DNA of 64,000 bases, from contig NZ_MTBG01000016.1 in assembly GCF_002119405.1 (NCBI RefSeq), positions 1 through 64,000 of the forward strand. The letters are read 5' to 3'. Positions 25,152 through 33,430 of this stretch are shown piece after piece. Origin of the DNA: Pseudoruegeria sp. SK021. Its GTDB lineage: Bacteria > Pseudomonadota > Alphaproteobacteria > Rhodobacterales > Rhodobacteraceae. The position numbers and the translations under genes were made by a program. The notes under the pieces are model-generated. The model saw only the letters and a list, made by a program, of their open reading frames with translations, was not told where the DNA came from and searched no databases. Position 1 is the first letter of the stretch. Every line of letters starts with the position of its first letter.

Positions 25152-26245
25152 CCAAGGCGCTTGAACTGAACGGGATTCGCAAATCCTTTGGCGAGACAGA
25201 GGTCATTCACGGGATCGATCTGGCCATCGACGAGGGCGAATTTGTGGTCTTCGTTGGCCCATCAGGTTGCGGAAAGTCCACCCTGCTGCGGCTGATTGCG
25301 GGTCTGGATGACCCGACCAGCGGCGACATTATGCTGGGCGGAAAACGGGTGAATGCGGTGCCAGCAAGCGAGCGCGGCTTGTCGATGGTCTTTCAATCTT
25401 ACGCGCTGTACCCGCATATGAGCGTGCGCAAGAACCTGTCCTTTGGCCTGGAAAACCTGCGGATGACCCGGGCCGAGATTGATCGGCGCGTCACCCACGC
25501 AGCGCAGCTTTTGCAGATCGACATGCTGATGAATCGCAGGCCGGGGCAATTGTCCGGCGGACAGCGCCAGCGCGTGGCGATTGGCCGGGCGATTGTGCGC
25601 GAACCGGTCATCTTCCTGTTTGACGAACCGCTGTCCAACCTCGACGCCGAGTTGCGCTTGCAGATGCGGGTCGAAATCTCGAACCTGCACGCGCAGTTGG
25701 GCAATACCATGATCTACGTCACCCATGATCAGGTTGAGGCGATGACAATGGCCGACCGGATTGTCATTCTGCGCGGCGGCAAGGTCGAACAGATTGGCAA
25801 GCCGCTGGACCTGTATAATCGCCCGGTCAACAAATTCGTGGCTGGCTTTATCGGGGCGCCGCAGATGAACTTTTTGCGGGGCCGGATCGCGGGACCGGCC
25901 GGGGCGGTGACCGTTACATTGGACTCTGGGATGATCCGAACATTGCCGCTGGTTGCAAGTGCAGAGGACCAAGCGGTGACCTTGGGGCTGCGTCCCGAAG
26001 CGATTGACGTATCGGTGGACACCCCCGGCGACATGACCGTCACGGTCCGCAATTTCGAACAGCTTGGCGCCATCACCTACATCTACACGACATTCGACAA
26101 TGGCGAGCCGTTGACCGTTCAACTGGCACGTCAAATTTCCCTAACGCGCGGCCAGAAGATTGGTGTGAGCTTCCCGCAGGATGCCTTCCACATTTTCGCA
26201 GGCGAGGCCGAAACCGCGCTTCTCATGAAGGAGACGAGTTTATGA
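25148..26245 (+). CDS. Sugar ABC transporter ATP-binding protein (MalK/UgpC-like)
   Basis: A 365-residue ATPase. Walker A is VGPSGCGKSTLLRL near residue 40, signature LSGGQRQRVAIGRAIV near residue 135, Walker B VIFLFDEPLSNLDAEL near residue 155, and the H-loop YVTHDQVEAMTMADRI. A C-terminal OB-type regulatory domain (from about residue 240) contains LGLRPEAIDVS. The start overlaps the permease stop by ATGA; a longer open frame runs upstream inside the permease gene and is rejected. Its own end overlaps the first dehydrogenase by four bases. Confidence 0.94.
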   Translation: MTKALELNGIRKSFGETEVIHGIDLAIDEGEFVVFVGPSGCGKSTLLRLIAGLDDPTSGDIMLGGKRVNAVPASERGLSMVFQSYALYPHMSVRKNLSFGLENLRMTRAEIDRRVTHAAQLLQIDMLMNRRPGQLSGGQRQRVAIGRAIVREPVIFLFDEPLSNLDAELRLQMRVEISNLHAQLGNTMIYVTHDQVEAMTMADRIVILRGGKVEQIGKPLDLYNRPVNKFVAGFIGAPQMNFLRGRIAGPAGAVTVTLDSGMIRTLPLVASAEDQAVTLGLRPEAIDVSVDTPGDMTVTVRNFEQLGAITYIYTTFDNGEPLTVQLARQISLTRGQKIGVSFPQDAFHIFAGEAETALLMKETSL

Positions 26246-27291
26246 AAACTGCACTGATTGGCTTGGGCATGGTCGGCGGCACCTATGCGGACGCCTTGTC
26301 GAACTTGGCTCCAGATGTGACCCTGAGCGGGATTTACGCTCGGAGTTCCGACAGCCGTGACGCGTTTCTGCGCGAATTCGCCGCCAAACTTCCCGAAGGA
26401 TGCAAGTCTTACGGGTCGATCGATGAGATCGCCGAAGACCCCGATCTGGATTTCGTCATCCTTGCCACCCCACCAAATGCCCGGCTGGATATTGTCCGGC
26501 GTCTGGTTGCGGCCGGGAAGCCGATCCTGATGGAAAAGCCGGTAGAGCGGACGTTGCCCGCTGCGGTCGAGATTTGCGACCTTTGTGACGCTGGCGGGGT
26601 GCCGCTTGGGATCGTGCTGCAACACCGGATGCGGCCGTCGGCGCAGCGACTGGCGGCGCTTCTGGCTGATGGATCGCTCGGGGCACTGGCCGCAGTCGAG
26701 GCGCGGATTCCGTGGTGGCGGGCGCAATCCTATTACGACGAACCCGGGCGCGGCAGCTATGAACGCGATGGCGGCGGCGTGCTGCTCAGTCAGGCGATTC
26801 ACCCGTTGGACCTGATGCTCAGCTTGACCGGTCCGGTCGACAAAGTGTCGGCGCTGGCGGCGACGACGGCCTTGCATAACATGGAATCCGAAGACTTCGT
26901 GTCGGCGGGGGTCACCTTTGCCAATGGGGCGGTCGGATCGATCTTCGCTACGACGGCGGCATTCCCCGGCCGCTCGGACGAACTTGTGTTCTATTGTGCC
27001 AACGGGACAGCGCGGCTGCAGTCGGACTTGTTGGAATTGGATTGGCAGGACGGCCGCAAGGACGTGTTTGGCCAAGACGCCCCCTCAGGGGCAGGGGCCG
27101 ATCCGATGGCCTATTCGTCGGAACGTCACCGCGCCCTGATTGAGGATTTCGCAACCTCGCTGCGCGACCAGCGGCCCTCTGTGGTCACCGGACGCGATGC
27201 ATTGATGGTACATGGCCTGATCGAAGCCATTGAAATCTCGGCGCGTGACGGCAAAACCGTCGCGGTACGCAACATGACAGGCGGACAGTGA
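26242..27291 (+). CDS. Gfo/Idh/MocA-family oxidoreductase (first of three)
   Basis: A 349-residue NAD(P)-dependent dehydrogenase. The Rossmann start is MKTALIGLGMVGGTYADALS. The substrate-side EKP motif is ILMEKPVERTLPAA near residue 95, and the His of LSQAIHPLDLML near residue 185 fits the catalytic block. The family oxidises or reduces sugars, inositols and amino-sugars. It overlaps the transporter ATPase gene by ATGA and is followed after 1 base by a second relative. The three are clearly divergent from each other, so they probably catalyse different steps. Confidence 0.9.
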   Translation: MKTALIGLGMVGGTYADALSNLAPDVTLSGIYARSSDSRDAFLREFAAKLPEGCKSYGSIDEIAEDPDLDFVILATPPNARLDIVRRLVAAGKPILMEKPVERTLPAAVEICDLCDAGGVPLGIVLQHRMRPSAQRLAALLADGSLGALAAVEARIPWWRAQSYYDEPGRGSYERDGGGVLLSQAIHPLDLMLSLTGPVDKVSALAATTALHNMESEDFVSAGVTFANGAVGSIFATTAAFPGRSDELVFYCANGTARLQSDLLELDWQDGRKDVFGQDAPSGAGADPMAYSSERHRALIEDFATSLRDQRPSVVTGRDALMVHGLIEAIEISARDGKTVAVRNMTGGQ

Positions 27292-27292
27292 C

Positions 27293-28297
27293 ATGACCAT
27301 CAAACTGGGAATTCTTGGCATCGATCACGGCCACATCTTCGGCATGTTGACCAATATGCTGGCCGAAGGCTGCACCTGTGATCACTGGTGGAGCGATGGC
27401 GCCGCCGTCACCGAAACCAAGTTCCGTACGCAATTTCCCGATCTGAGCCGGGTGGATGACCGGCGCCGCATTCTGGACGATCCTGCGGTTCAAATGGTGT
27501 TGATCGCGGCTGTCCCTGAAGACCGTGCCGATCTGGCGATCGAGGCGATGGAGGCGGGCAAGGACGTGATGGTCGACAAGCCCGGCTGCACCACCGCTGC
27601 GCAATTGGAGCGGATCAAAAGCTGCGTTGCCAAAACCGGCCGGATTTGGTCAGTTAATTTTTCCGAACGGTTTCAGGTGCCTGCCGTGGCCAAGGCCGAA
27701 GAATTGGTTGCGGCGGGGGCGATCGGACGGGTGGTGCAAACCGTCAATCTTGCCCCACACAAGAAGAACTTGAAAACCCGGCCAGACTGGTACTTTCAGC
27801 GCCAGCGCTATGGCGGGATCCTGTGCGACATCGGCTCGCATCAGATCGACCAGTTCTTGCATTTCACCGGCTCGACCGAGGTCAGCATCGGTCACGCGCT
27901 GGCGGAAAATACGTCGCTGCCTGAGCATCCCGGCTTTCAAGATTATGGCGAGATCACGCTGGTCGGCGATAAGGGCCACGGCTTTGTTCGGGTTGACTGG
28001 TTCACCCCCGATGGCCTGCCGGTATGGGGCGACGGACGGCTGTTCCTTCTGGGCACCGAGGGCACCATTGAATTGCGCAAATACACCGATATCGGTCGGC
28101 CGCATGTGGCCAATACCCTGTTTCTAGTGAACGGAACCGAGAACCGGATGATCGCGTGTGATGATGTGGCTCTGCCCTATTTTGGCCGCCTCATTGCCGA
28201 TGTGCAGGACCGGACGGAAACTGCGGTGACGCAGGCGCACACCTTCCTGACCATGGATGTGGCGATCAAGGCGCAGGAAAAGGCCGACGCCAATTGA
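27293..28297 (+). CDS. Gfo/Idh/MocA-family oxidoreductase (second of three)
   Basis: A 334-residue protein. The nucleotide-binding start is LGILGIDHGHIFGMLTNMLA, which replaces the common GxGxxG with GIDHGH. That is a variant seen in some members and may alter cofactor binding. The EKP position reads DVMVDKPGCTTAAQLE near residue 90, and the catalytic block is ILCDIGSHQIDQFLHFTG near residue 180. It starts one base after the first dehydrogenase and ends in a TTGA overlap with the third. Confidence 0.87.
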   Translation: MTIKLGILGIDHGHIFGMLTNMLAEGCTCDHWWSDGAAVTETKFRTQFPDLSRVDDRRRILDDPAVQMVLIAAVPEDRADLAIEAMEAGKDVMVDKPGCTTAAQLERIKSCVAKTGRIWSVNFSERFQVPAVAKAEELVAAGAIGRVVQTVNLAPHKKNLKTRPDWYFQRQRYGGILCDIGSHQIDQFLHFTGSTEVSIGHALAENTSLPEHPGFQDYGEITLVGDKGHGFVRVDWFTPDGLPVWGDGRLFLLGTEGTIELRKYTDIGRPHVANTLFLVNGTENRMIACDDVALPYFGRLIADVQDRTETAVTQAHTFLTMDVAIKAQEKADAN

Positions 28298-29361
28298 GAT
28301 GGTCGGTTGCCATAGTCGGTGCCGGGATCGGGGCTGAACATTTGGCAGGCTATCGGTCGCATCCGGCGCGATTTCGGGTGCGCTGTATCTGCGACCGGGA
28401 CGAGGCGCGCGGGCGGGCATTGGCGGCGACGGTGCCGGGGCTTGATTGGGTCGGCGATATGGATGCGGTGCTGCGCGATCCCGCCATCGATCTGGTCGAT
28501 ATCTGCCTGCCGCCGCATCTGCATTTCGCGGCGACCATGGCCGCGCTTGCCGCCGGAAAGCATGTGATTTGCGAAAAGCCCATCGTCACCAGTTTGGCCG
28601 AAGCGGATGCCGTTAAGGCCAAATCGGCAGAAACGGGGCGGACGGTCTTTGGCGTCTTTCAATATCGCTATGGGTTGGGCACGGCGCAGTTGCATGCGTT
28701 AATCGCGGCGGGCCTGACGGGGAAGCCCTTGGTCGGCACGCTGGAGACCCACTGGAACCGATCTGCCGCCTATTACGACATTCCGTGGCGGGGGACGTGG
28801 GCGGGGGAACAGGGCGGCGCAATCTTGGGCCATGCGATCCACAGTCATGATCTGCTGACCAGCGTCTTCGGCCCGGTGGCCTCGGTGCATGCCGAACTGG
28901 CGACCCGGGTGAATACGATTGAGGTCGAGGACTGCGCTGCGCTTGCCCTGCGGATGACCAGCGGTGCGCTGGTGACCAGTTCGGTCACGCTGGGCGCGGC
29001 CGAGGATACCAGTCGTCTGCGCTTGGTCTATGATCGGCTGACGGTCGAAAGCGATCATGCCCCGTATCAACCTGCGGCCAAGGCATGGACGTTCACAGCG
29101 CGGGCACCGGGGACGCAGGCGGCCATCGATGCCGTTCTGGCCCAAGTCGGACCGCAAGAGATCGGGTTTTCTGGCCTGTTTCAGGCGTTGGCCGATGCGC
29201 TGGATGGCGACACCACCGCCTTGAATGGGCCGGTCACCTTGCAGGATGGGCGCAACGCCATCGAATTGGTGACCGCCGCCTATGCCTCGTCCCGGTCCGG
29301 TGTCCCGGTGCAGTTGCCGCTGACTGGCGACCACCCTTTGTACGGTGGCTGGATGCCCTGA
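28294..29361 (+). CDS. Gfo/Idh/MocA-family oxidoreductase (third of three)
   Basis: A 355-residue protein with VAIVGAGIGAEHLAGYRSHP at the start (GxGxxG present), HVICEKPIVTSLAEADAV near residue 90 and GGAILGHAIHSHDLLTSVFG near residue 180, so the canonical fold and the catalytic lysine and histidine are present. The start is a TTG that overlaps the preceding stop (TTGA); no ATG lies nearby in frame. It ends the operon, 32 bases before the convergent deacetylase-fold gene. The substrate is unknown. Confidence 0.88.
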   Translation: MRWSVAIVGAGIGAEHLAGYRSHPARFRVRCICDRDEARGRALAATVPGLDWVGDMDAVLRDPAIDLVDICLPPHLHFAATMAALAAGKHVICEKPIVTSLAEADAVKAKSAETGRTVFGVFQYRYGLGTAQLHALIAAGLTGKPLVGTLETHWNRSAAYYDIPWRGTWAGEQGGAILGHAIHSHDLLTSVFGPVASVHAELATRVNTIEVEDCAALALRMTSGALVTSSVTLGAAEDTSRLRLVYDRLTVESDHAPYQPAAKAWTFTARAPGTQAAIDAVLAQVGPQEIGFSGLFQALADALDGDTTALNGPVTLQDGRNAIELVTAAYASSRSGVPVQLPLTGDHPLYGGWMP

Positions 29362-29393
29362 CGCGCCCGGCCACCGGGTCAGACCCGGTGCGC

Positions 29394-30275
29394 TCAGACG
29401 GCGCGGGCCGGGTCCGCTTCGATATGGGCCGCAATGTCCCCCGGCGTGGTCAACCACACATCGGGATGGCCGGCCGTGATATGCCGCAAGGCGCGGGTCA
29501 GTGCGGCAAGGCGAAAGGGTTGGCCAGAGATGAACGAATGAACCACGATCGACATCACCAACGGGGTGTCCTCGGCCGCGAGGCGCAATTCATCAAACTC
29601 ATCAATGATCATCTTTGAGAAGGCGTCAGCGGTGGTCTGCCGGCCAATGATCGTGGTGGAATCGTTCAGTTCCAGTGCGTAAGGCAACGCCAAAAGCGGC
29701 CCGGTTTCGGTGGTCAACCAGACCGGCTGATCATCCAGCCTGAGGTCCAGAAGATAGCGATACCCGGTCTGTTTCAACAGATCGACCGTGGCCTCGGTCT
29801 GGGCCAGCCAAGGCGACGACCAGCCGCCGGGCCGATCGCCTTCCGCACCCTCAATGCGGGCGGCGACGGCCTCAAGATAATCGGCCTCGGCGGCGCGATC
29901 CATCCCGACCAGCGTGTCGGAATTGCTGAGGCCGTGTCCGACGATTTCGCAACCGGCAGCGCGGGCGTGGTCGGTCAAATCGGGGGCGCTGTCATAAACG
30001 TCGGTGTTCAGCAGGATGCTCAACTGCACACCAAGGGCCTTGCAGCGGTCGATCAGACGGAAGCCCCCCACCCGATTGCCATAATCGCGCCAAGAGGTGT
30101 TGACGTAATCTGGTTTCGGCGCACCGGGGAAAATGTCCTCGGTCATGCCGGGGCCGAAATTGTATTCCTCCACCCCCATGACCACGTAGACGGCCAGCCG
30201 TTTGTTGCCGGGCCAGCTGAATTTCGGCCGCCGGGTGATTGGCGAATAAGCGTAGCGGGTTTGGCGAGTCAGCAT
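29394..30275 (-). CDS. Polysaccharide-deacetylase-fold hydrolase (PuuE-like), copy 1
   Basis: A 293-residue NodB-homology protein resembling PuuE-type allantoinases more than true chitin deacetylases. It has FSWPGNKRLAVYVVMGVEEY near residue 18, VGHGLSNSDTLVGMDRA near residue 113 and a GGWSSPWLAQTEATVDLLKQ stretch near residue 148. The histidine-rich metal triad typical of peptidoglycan deacetylases is only partly kept. It overlaps the upstream racemase-like gene by seven bases. Substrate is inferred only as a cyclic amide or N-acyl compound. Confidence 0.8.
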   Translation of the reverse strand: MLTRQTRYAYSPITRRPKFSWPGNKRLAVYVVMGVEEYNFGPGMTEDIFPGAPKPDYVNTSWRDYGNRVGGFRLIDRCKALGVQLSILLNTDVYDSAPDLTDHARAAGCEIVGHGLSNSDTLVGMDRAAEADYLEAVAARIEGAEGDRPGGWSSPWLAQTEATVDLLKQTGYRYLLDLRLDDQPVWLTTETGPLLALPYALELNDSTTIIGRQTTADAFSKMIIDEFDELRLAAEDTPLVMSIVVHSFISGQPFRLAALTRALRHITAGHPDVWLTTPGDIAAHIEADPARAV

Positions 30276-31021
30276 GGGTTTTCCTTGGGCATCAGATGCG
30301 CAAATTCGGCATCAATCGGCTTGATCAGGGGGCGCGCGAAACTGCCCCCGCGTGCGGTTGACAGATGACAACGGACCAGCATTTCAGCCATGCCAACAGC
30401 GGTGGCGACGCCGTCGATCACCGGCACATTTAGGCTGGCCTGCATCGGGGCGGCGTGGTGGCCGATCCCGGCACAGCCCAAGATAATGGCCTCAGCGCCG
30501 TCGAGGTCAATCGCACGGCGTGCCTCGGCGGTAAGGGTGTCAATCACCGTGGCCTCTTCGGTGTGTCCGTGCAGGACGGGCAGATCGACCGCCCGGATCG
30601 GCAGGCAGCGCCCGGCCAGCCCAAGCCCAAGGTTCGCCACGACGCGGTGGGCATGCACCCGGGTGCGGGCGGGCAGGGTCACGATGGAAAAGTTCTGCGC
30701 CACAAGGGCCGCGGCCATTAGCGCGGCCTCGGTCATGCCGATGACCGGCACACCCGCCGCTTCGCGCGCGGCGGCGAGGCCCGTATCGCCGAAACAGGCG
30801 ATGACGAACGCATCAATGGGCTGATCCTTTAGCCGAGCGATTTCCGCCAGCACACCGATGGCGCCGATCGCCTCGTCAAAGCTGCATTCGATTGAGGGAA
30901 CGCCCTGAGCGGGTTCGCTGACGGTAATGGTGGTGCCCGGGGCCGCGACGGCCTGCGCGGCGGCAAGATCCAGCGCCGACAGCGCCTTGGTGGTGTTCGG
31001 GTTGATGATGTGGATGTGCAT
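30269..31021 (-). CDS. Asp/Glu/hydantoin racemase-family protein (allantoin racemase-like)
   Basis: A 250-residue two-cysteine racemase of the HyuA/HpxA branch. It starts MHIHIINPNTTKALSALDLA. The two catalytic cysteines are in FVIACFGDTGLAAARE near residue 75 and AIILGCAGIGHHAAPM near residue 180. GVPSIECSFDEAIGAIGVLA near residue 40 is characteristic of hydantoin and allantoin racemases. It sits between two PuuE-like genes. Racemisation of a 5-substituted hydantoin or allantoin-like ring before opening is a fitting role, but it is inferred. Confidence 0.85.
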   Translation of the reverse strand: MHIHIINPNTTKALSALDLAAAQAVAAPGTTITVSEPAQGVPSIECSFDEAIGAIGVLAEIARLKDQPIDAFVIACFGDTGLAAAREAAGVPVIGMTEAALMAAALVAQNFSIVTLPARTRVHAHRVVANLGLGLAGRCLPIRAVDLPVLHGHTEEATVIDTLTAEARRAIDLDGAEAIILGCAGIGHHAAPMQASLNVPVIDGVATAVGMAEMLVRCHLSTARGGSFARPLIKPIDAEFAHLMPKENPC

Positions 31022-31036
31022 GGGGGCTTTCTGTCG

Positions 31037-31915
31037 TCAGGCCAACTGGGTTAGCCAAGTCTGTGCAATGGCGTCGCGGCGGGCAATCCATCCGTTGCGG
31101 CGGGAAATGTGCTCAAGCAACGCTTTCAGGCCGCCGATCCGTCCGGGGCGACCGATGATCCGGGTGTGCAGCCCAACGGTCATCATCTTCGGCACGTCCT
31201 CACTGGCCAGCCAGTCGAAGGCATCGCAGCAATAGCGGGCGAAGTCTGCGCCATGGACAAAGCGCCCGGTGTTGAAGAACTGCATGTCGTTGGTATCAAA
31301 CGAATACGGCAGGACCACATAGCCGGGATCACGGTGCAGAATTGTCGGCAGATCGTCGTTATAGGCGTTGCTGTCGTATAGAAATCCACCCTCTTCCATC
31401 AGCAAGCGCCGGGTCTGGGGCGACGGGTGGCTTTTGACATGCCAGCCGCGGGGCCGGGTGCCGAGGATGTCCTGAAAGGTGTCGACGCAGCGCTGGATCG
31501 TGGCCCGTTCTTCGGCCTCGTCCATGTGGTTGTGATGCTGCCAGAGCCAGCCGTGGCACATGGCTTCGTGCCCGGCGGCGATGGCATGGCGGCCTAGCCA
31601 AGGGGTGCGGACCAAGGCGCGACCGCAGAGGTTCAGGGTCAAAGGCACGCCGTATTCGGCAAACAAGCGGGCGATGCGCCAGTACCCGGCGCGGGGGCCG
31701 TATTCGAAATGGCTTTCCATGCAGAAATCGCGCTGGCCGATCACCTCGTCCACCACCTCATAGGCGGATTCGTTGCGATCATCGCCCGATGAGATGGCCC
31801 GTTCGGCGCCTTCTTCGATGTTCAGCACAAAGGAGACGGCAACAGGGGCATCGCCGGGCCAGACCACCCGCGGCGGGCACGCGCCATAGCCAAGGAAATC
31901 ACGTCCGTCCGTCAT
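31037..31915 (-). CDS. Polysaccharide-deacetylase-fold hydrolase (PuuE allantoinase-like), copy 2
   Basis: A 292-residue protein. The block EAMCHGWLWQHHNHMDEAEE near residue 120 closely resembles the HGW...MDEAQER region of PuuE, the metal-independent allantoinase of pseudomonads. RPRGWHVKSHPSPQTRRLL near residue 150 and TVGLHTRIIGRPGRIGGLKA near residue 245 match the same family. The start overlaps the stop of the amidohydrolase upstream by four bases (ATGA). It is distinct from copy 1 (about as long, but clearly different motifs). It probably hydrolyses a ureide or cyclic amide. Confidence 0.83.
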   Translation of the reverse strand: MTDGRDFLGYGACPPRVVWPGDAPVAVSFVLNIEEGAERAISSGDDRNESAYEVVDEVIGQRDFCMESHFEYGPRAGYWRIARLFAEYGVPLTLNLCGRALVRTPWLGRHAIAAGHEAMCHGWLWQHHNHMDEAEERATIQRCVDTFQDILGTRPRGWHVKSHPSPQTRRLLMEEGGFLYDSNAYNDDLPTILHRDPGYVVLPYSFDTNDMQFFNTGRFVHGADFARYCCDAFDWLASEDVPKMMTVGLHTRIIGRPGRIGGLKALLEHISRRNGWIARRDAIAQTWLTQLA

Positions 31916-33417
31916 CGCCCGATCCGCCGTTCCATGCCGACATCGGTGGCGAATGCTAGACGCACCATTTCCCTATAGGCGGGCTCCAGTTCGGCGGCGC
32001 TGTCGGTCAGGGCTTGGGCGGCGGCGCGTAACCCCGGTTCCTGCGCCCGCAACTGCCGCAACAAGGCTGACTCGTCGATGGTGGTCAGAACGCCGTCGCG
32101 CAGAACGACCTTGCCTGCCACAATCGTATGGCGCACCGAGGCCCCGGATTCGCACAAGACCAGTTGGCGGCGGATGTCGTGCAGGGGCCGGTAGGGCGGG
32201 GCATCCAGATCCAGAACCGCGAAATCGGCGGCGGCCCCGACTGCAATCCGGCCCAAGGGGGCCGGACGGCGCAAAACCTGATTGCCGCCGTCCCACACTG
32301 CCGTCAGAACCTCGTCTGCTTTTGGCCATCGCGCCGGGTCGGGATCGGTCAGGGCATGGACGGTGGCCGCAGCTTTCATCGCGCCCCACAGGTTGTGGCT
32401 ATCATCGCTGATGGCCTCGTCCGTGCCAAGGCATAGCGGGATGCCCGCATCCCGGAGGGCACGGAACGGCATTACCCCACTGCCGAGGCGCATATTGCAC
32501 ACCGGATTATGCGCTACGGTTGCCCCAGACTTGGCCAAAAGCGCGATGTCATTGTCATCCACCCAGATGGCGTGAATGACCTGCATGTGCTGGTCCAGAA
32601 CACCCTCGTCATGGACATACTGAACCAGCGATTTGCCAAATTTGATGTCGCCCAGCACCCTTTGGGTTCGGGTTTCAAGAATATGGCAGAAAAATGGAAG
32701 ATCGTGCTGATTGGCCAGCGCGCTTAGGGCCCGCAGGTAATCAGGGGTGGCGCGCTGCGGCGCCGAGCAGGATACCGCGGCACCGATGCGCCCGTCTGCT
32801 GCGCCATGCCAGCGCGAGATCAGATAATCATAATGCGCCAACATCCCCTCGGGGGTTTCCCGAGGCAACGCCCGCATCTTTGCCTTTTGGGCTTCGGTCA
32901 GCAGATCAGCAAGGAAGGGGTATTTTTCGTATTCGACGACCACAGGCTGATCGAGGCCGAGCGTGGCGCGCATCCCGCTATCAGCATAGGCCCCGGCGAT
33001 GGCATCGATGGCTTGGGGTGTGGTCAGTGGCACGAAGAAGGCATCATCGGCGACGGTGGTGATGCCAAGGCGCAGCATCTCGGCCGCGCCAAGCAGGGTC
33101 CGCATGCGCAACAGATCGGCGTCTTCGGTGCCGCCCTCTTGCTGGGGGACTTCGTACAGCATGAACACCTCAAGCGGCAGCCCGTCGAGCGTGCCGCGCA
33201 TCAGATTGCCCGGCGAGTGGACATGCGCATTGATCAGACCCGGGATCACCAACTGACCCGTGACATCCAAGATTTCAGCCCCCGGCACAATGTCTTGGGG
33301 CAGATCGGGGCCAATCGCTTTGATCCGGCCGCCTTGAACCGCTATGTCCGCACGTATCAGCGTGTCACTGGCCGCATCGGCCAGAACCTGACCGCCTTTC
33401 AGAATCAAATCATGCAT
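31912..33417 (-). CDS. Amidohydrolase (guanine-deaminase/chlorohydrolase type)
   Basis: A 501-residue metal-dependent hydrolase of the TrzA/SsnA/guanine-deaminase branch. It has VIPGLINAHVHSPGNLMRGT near residue 65 (HxH), the His of FFCHILETRTQR near residue 250, VIHAIWVDDNDI near residue 280, AHNPVCNMRLGSGVMPFRAL, and GIPLCLGTDEAISDDSHNLW with the metal aspartate near residue 335. All ligands are present, so it should be active on an aromatic or heterocyclic amine or amide. The start at 33417 (MHDLILKGG) matches the family; the frame's extra 35 codons reach across the divergent gene. Only 13 bases separate it from the plus-strand solute-binding homologue. Confidence 0.9.
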   Translation of the reverse strand: MHDLILKGGQVLADAASDTLIRADIAVQGGRIKAIGPDLPQDIVPGAEILDVTGQLVIPGLINAHVHSPGNLMRGTLDGLPLEVFMLYEVPQQEGGTEDADLLRMRTLLGAAEMLRLGITTVADDAFFVPLTTPQAIDAIAGAYADSGMRATLGLDQPVVVEYEKYPFLADLLTEAQKAKMRALPRETPEGMLAHYDYLISRWHGAADGRIGAAVSCSAPQRATPDYLRALSALANQHDLPFFCHILETRTQRVLGDIKFGKSLVQYVHDEGVLDQHMQVIHAIWVDDNDIALLAKSGATVAHNPVCNMRLGSGVMPFRALRDAGIPLCLGTDEAISDDSHNLWGAMKAAATVHALTDPDPARWPKADEVLTAVWDGGNQVLRRPAPLGRIAVGAAADFAVLDLDAPPYRPLHDIRRQLVLCESGASVRHTIVAGKVVLRDGVLTTIDESALLRQLRAQEPGLRAAAQALTDSAAELEPAYREMVRLAFATDVGMERRIGR

Positions 33418-33430
33418 AGAGGTTCCCTTC

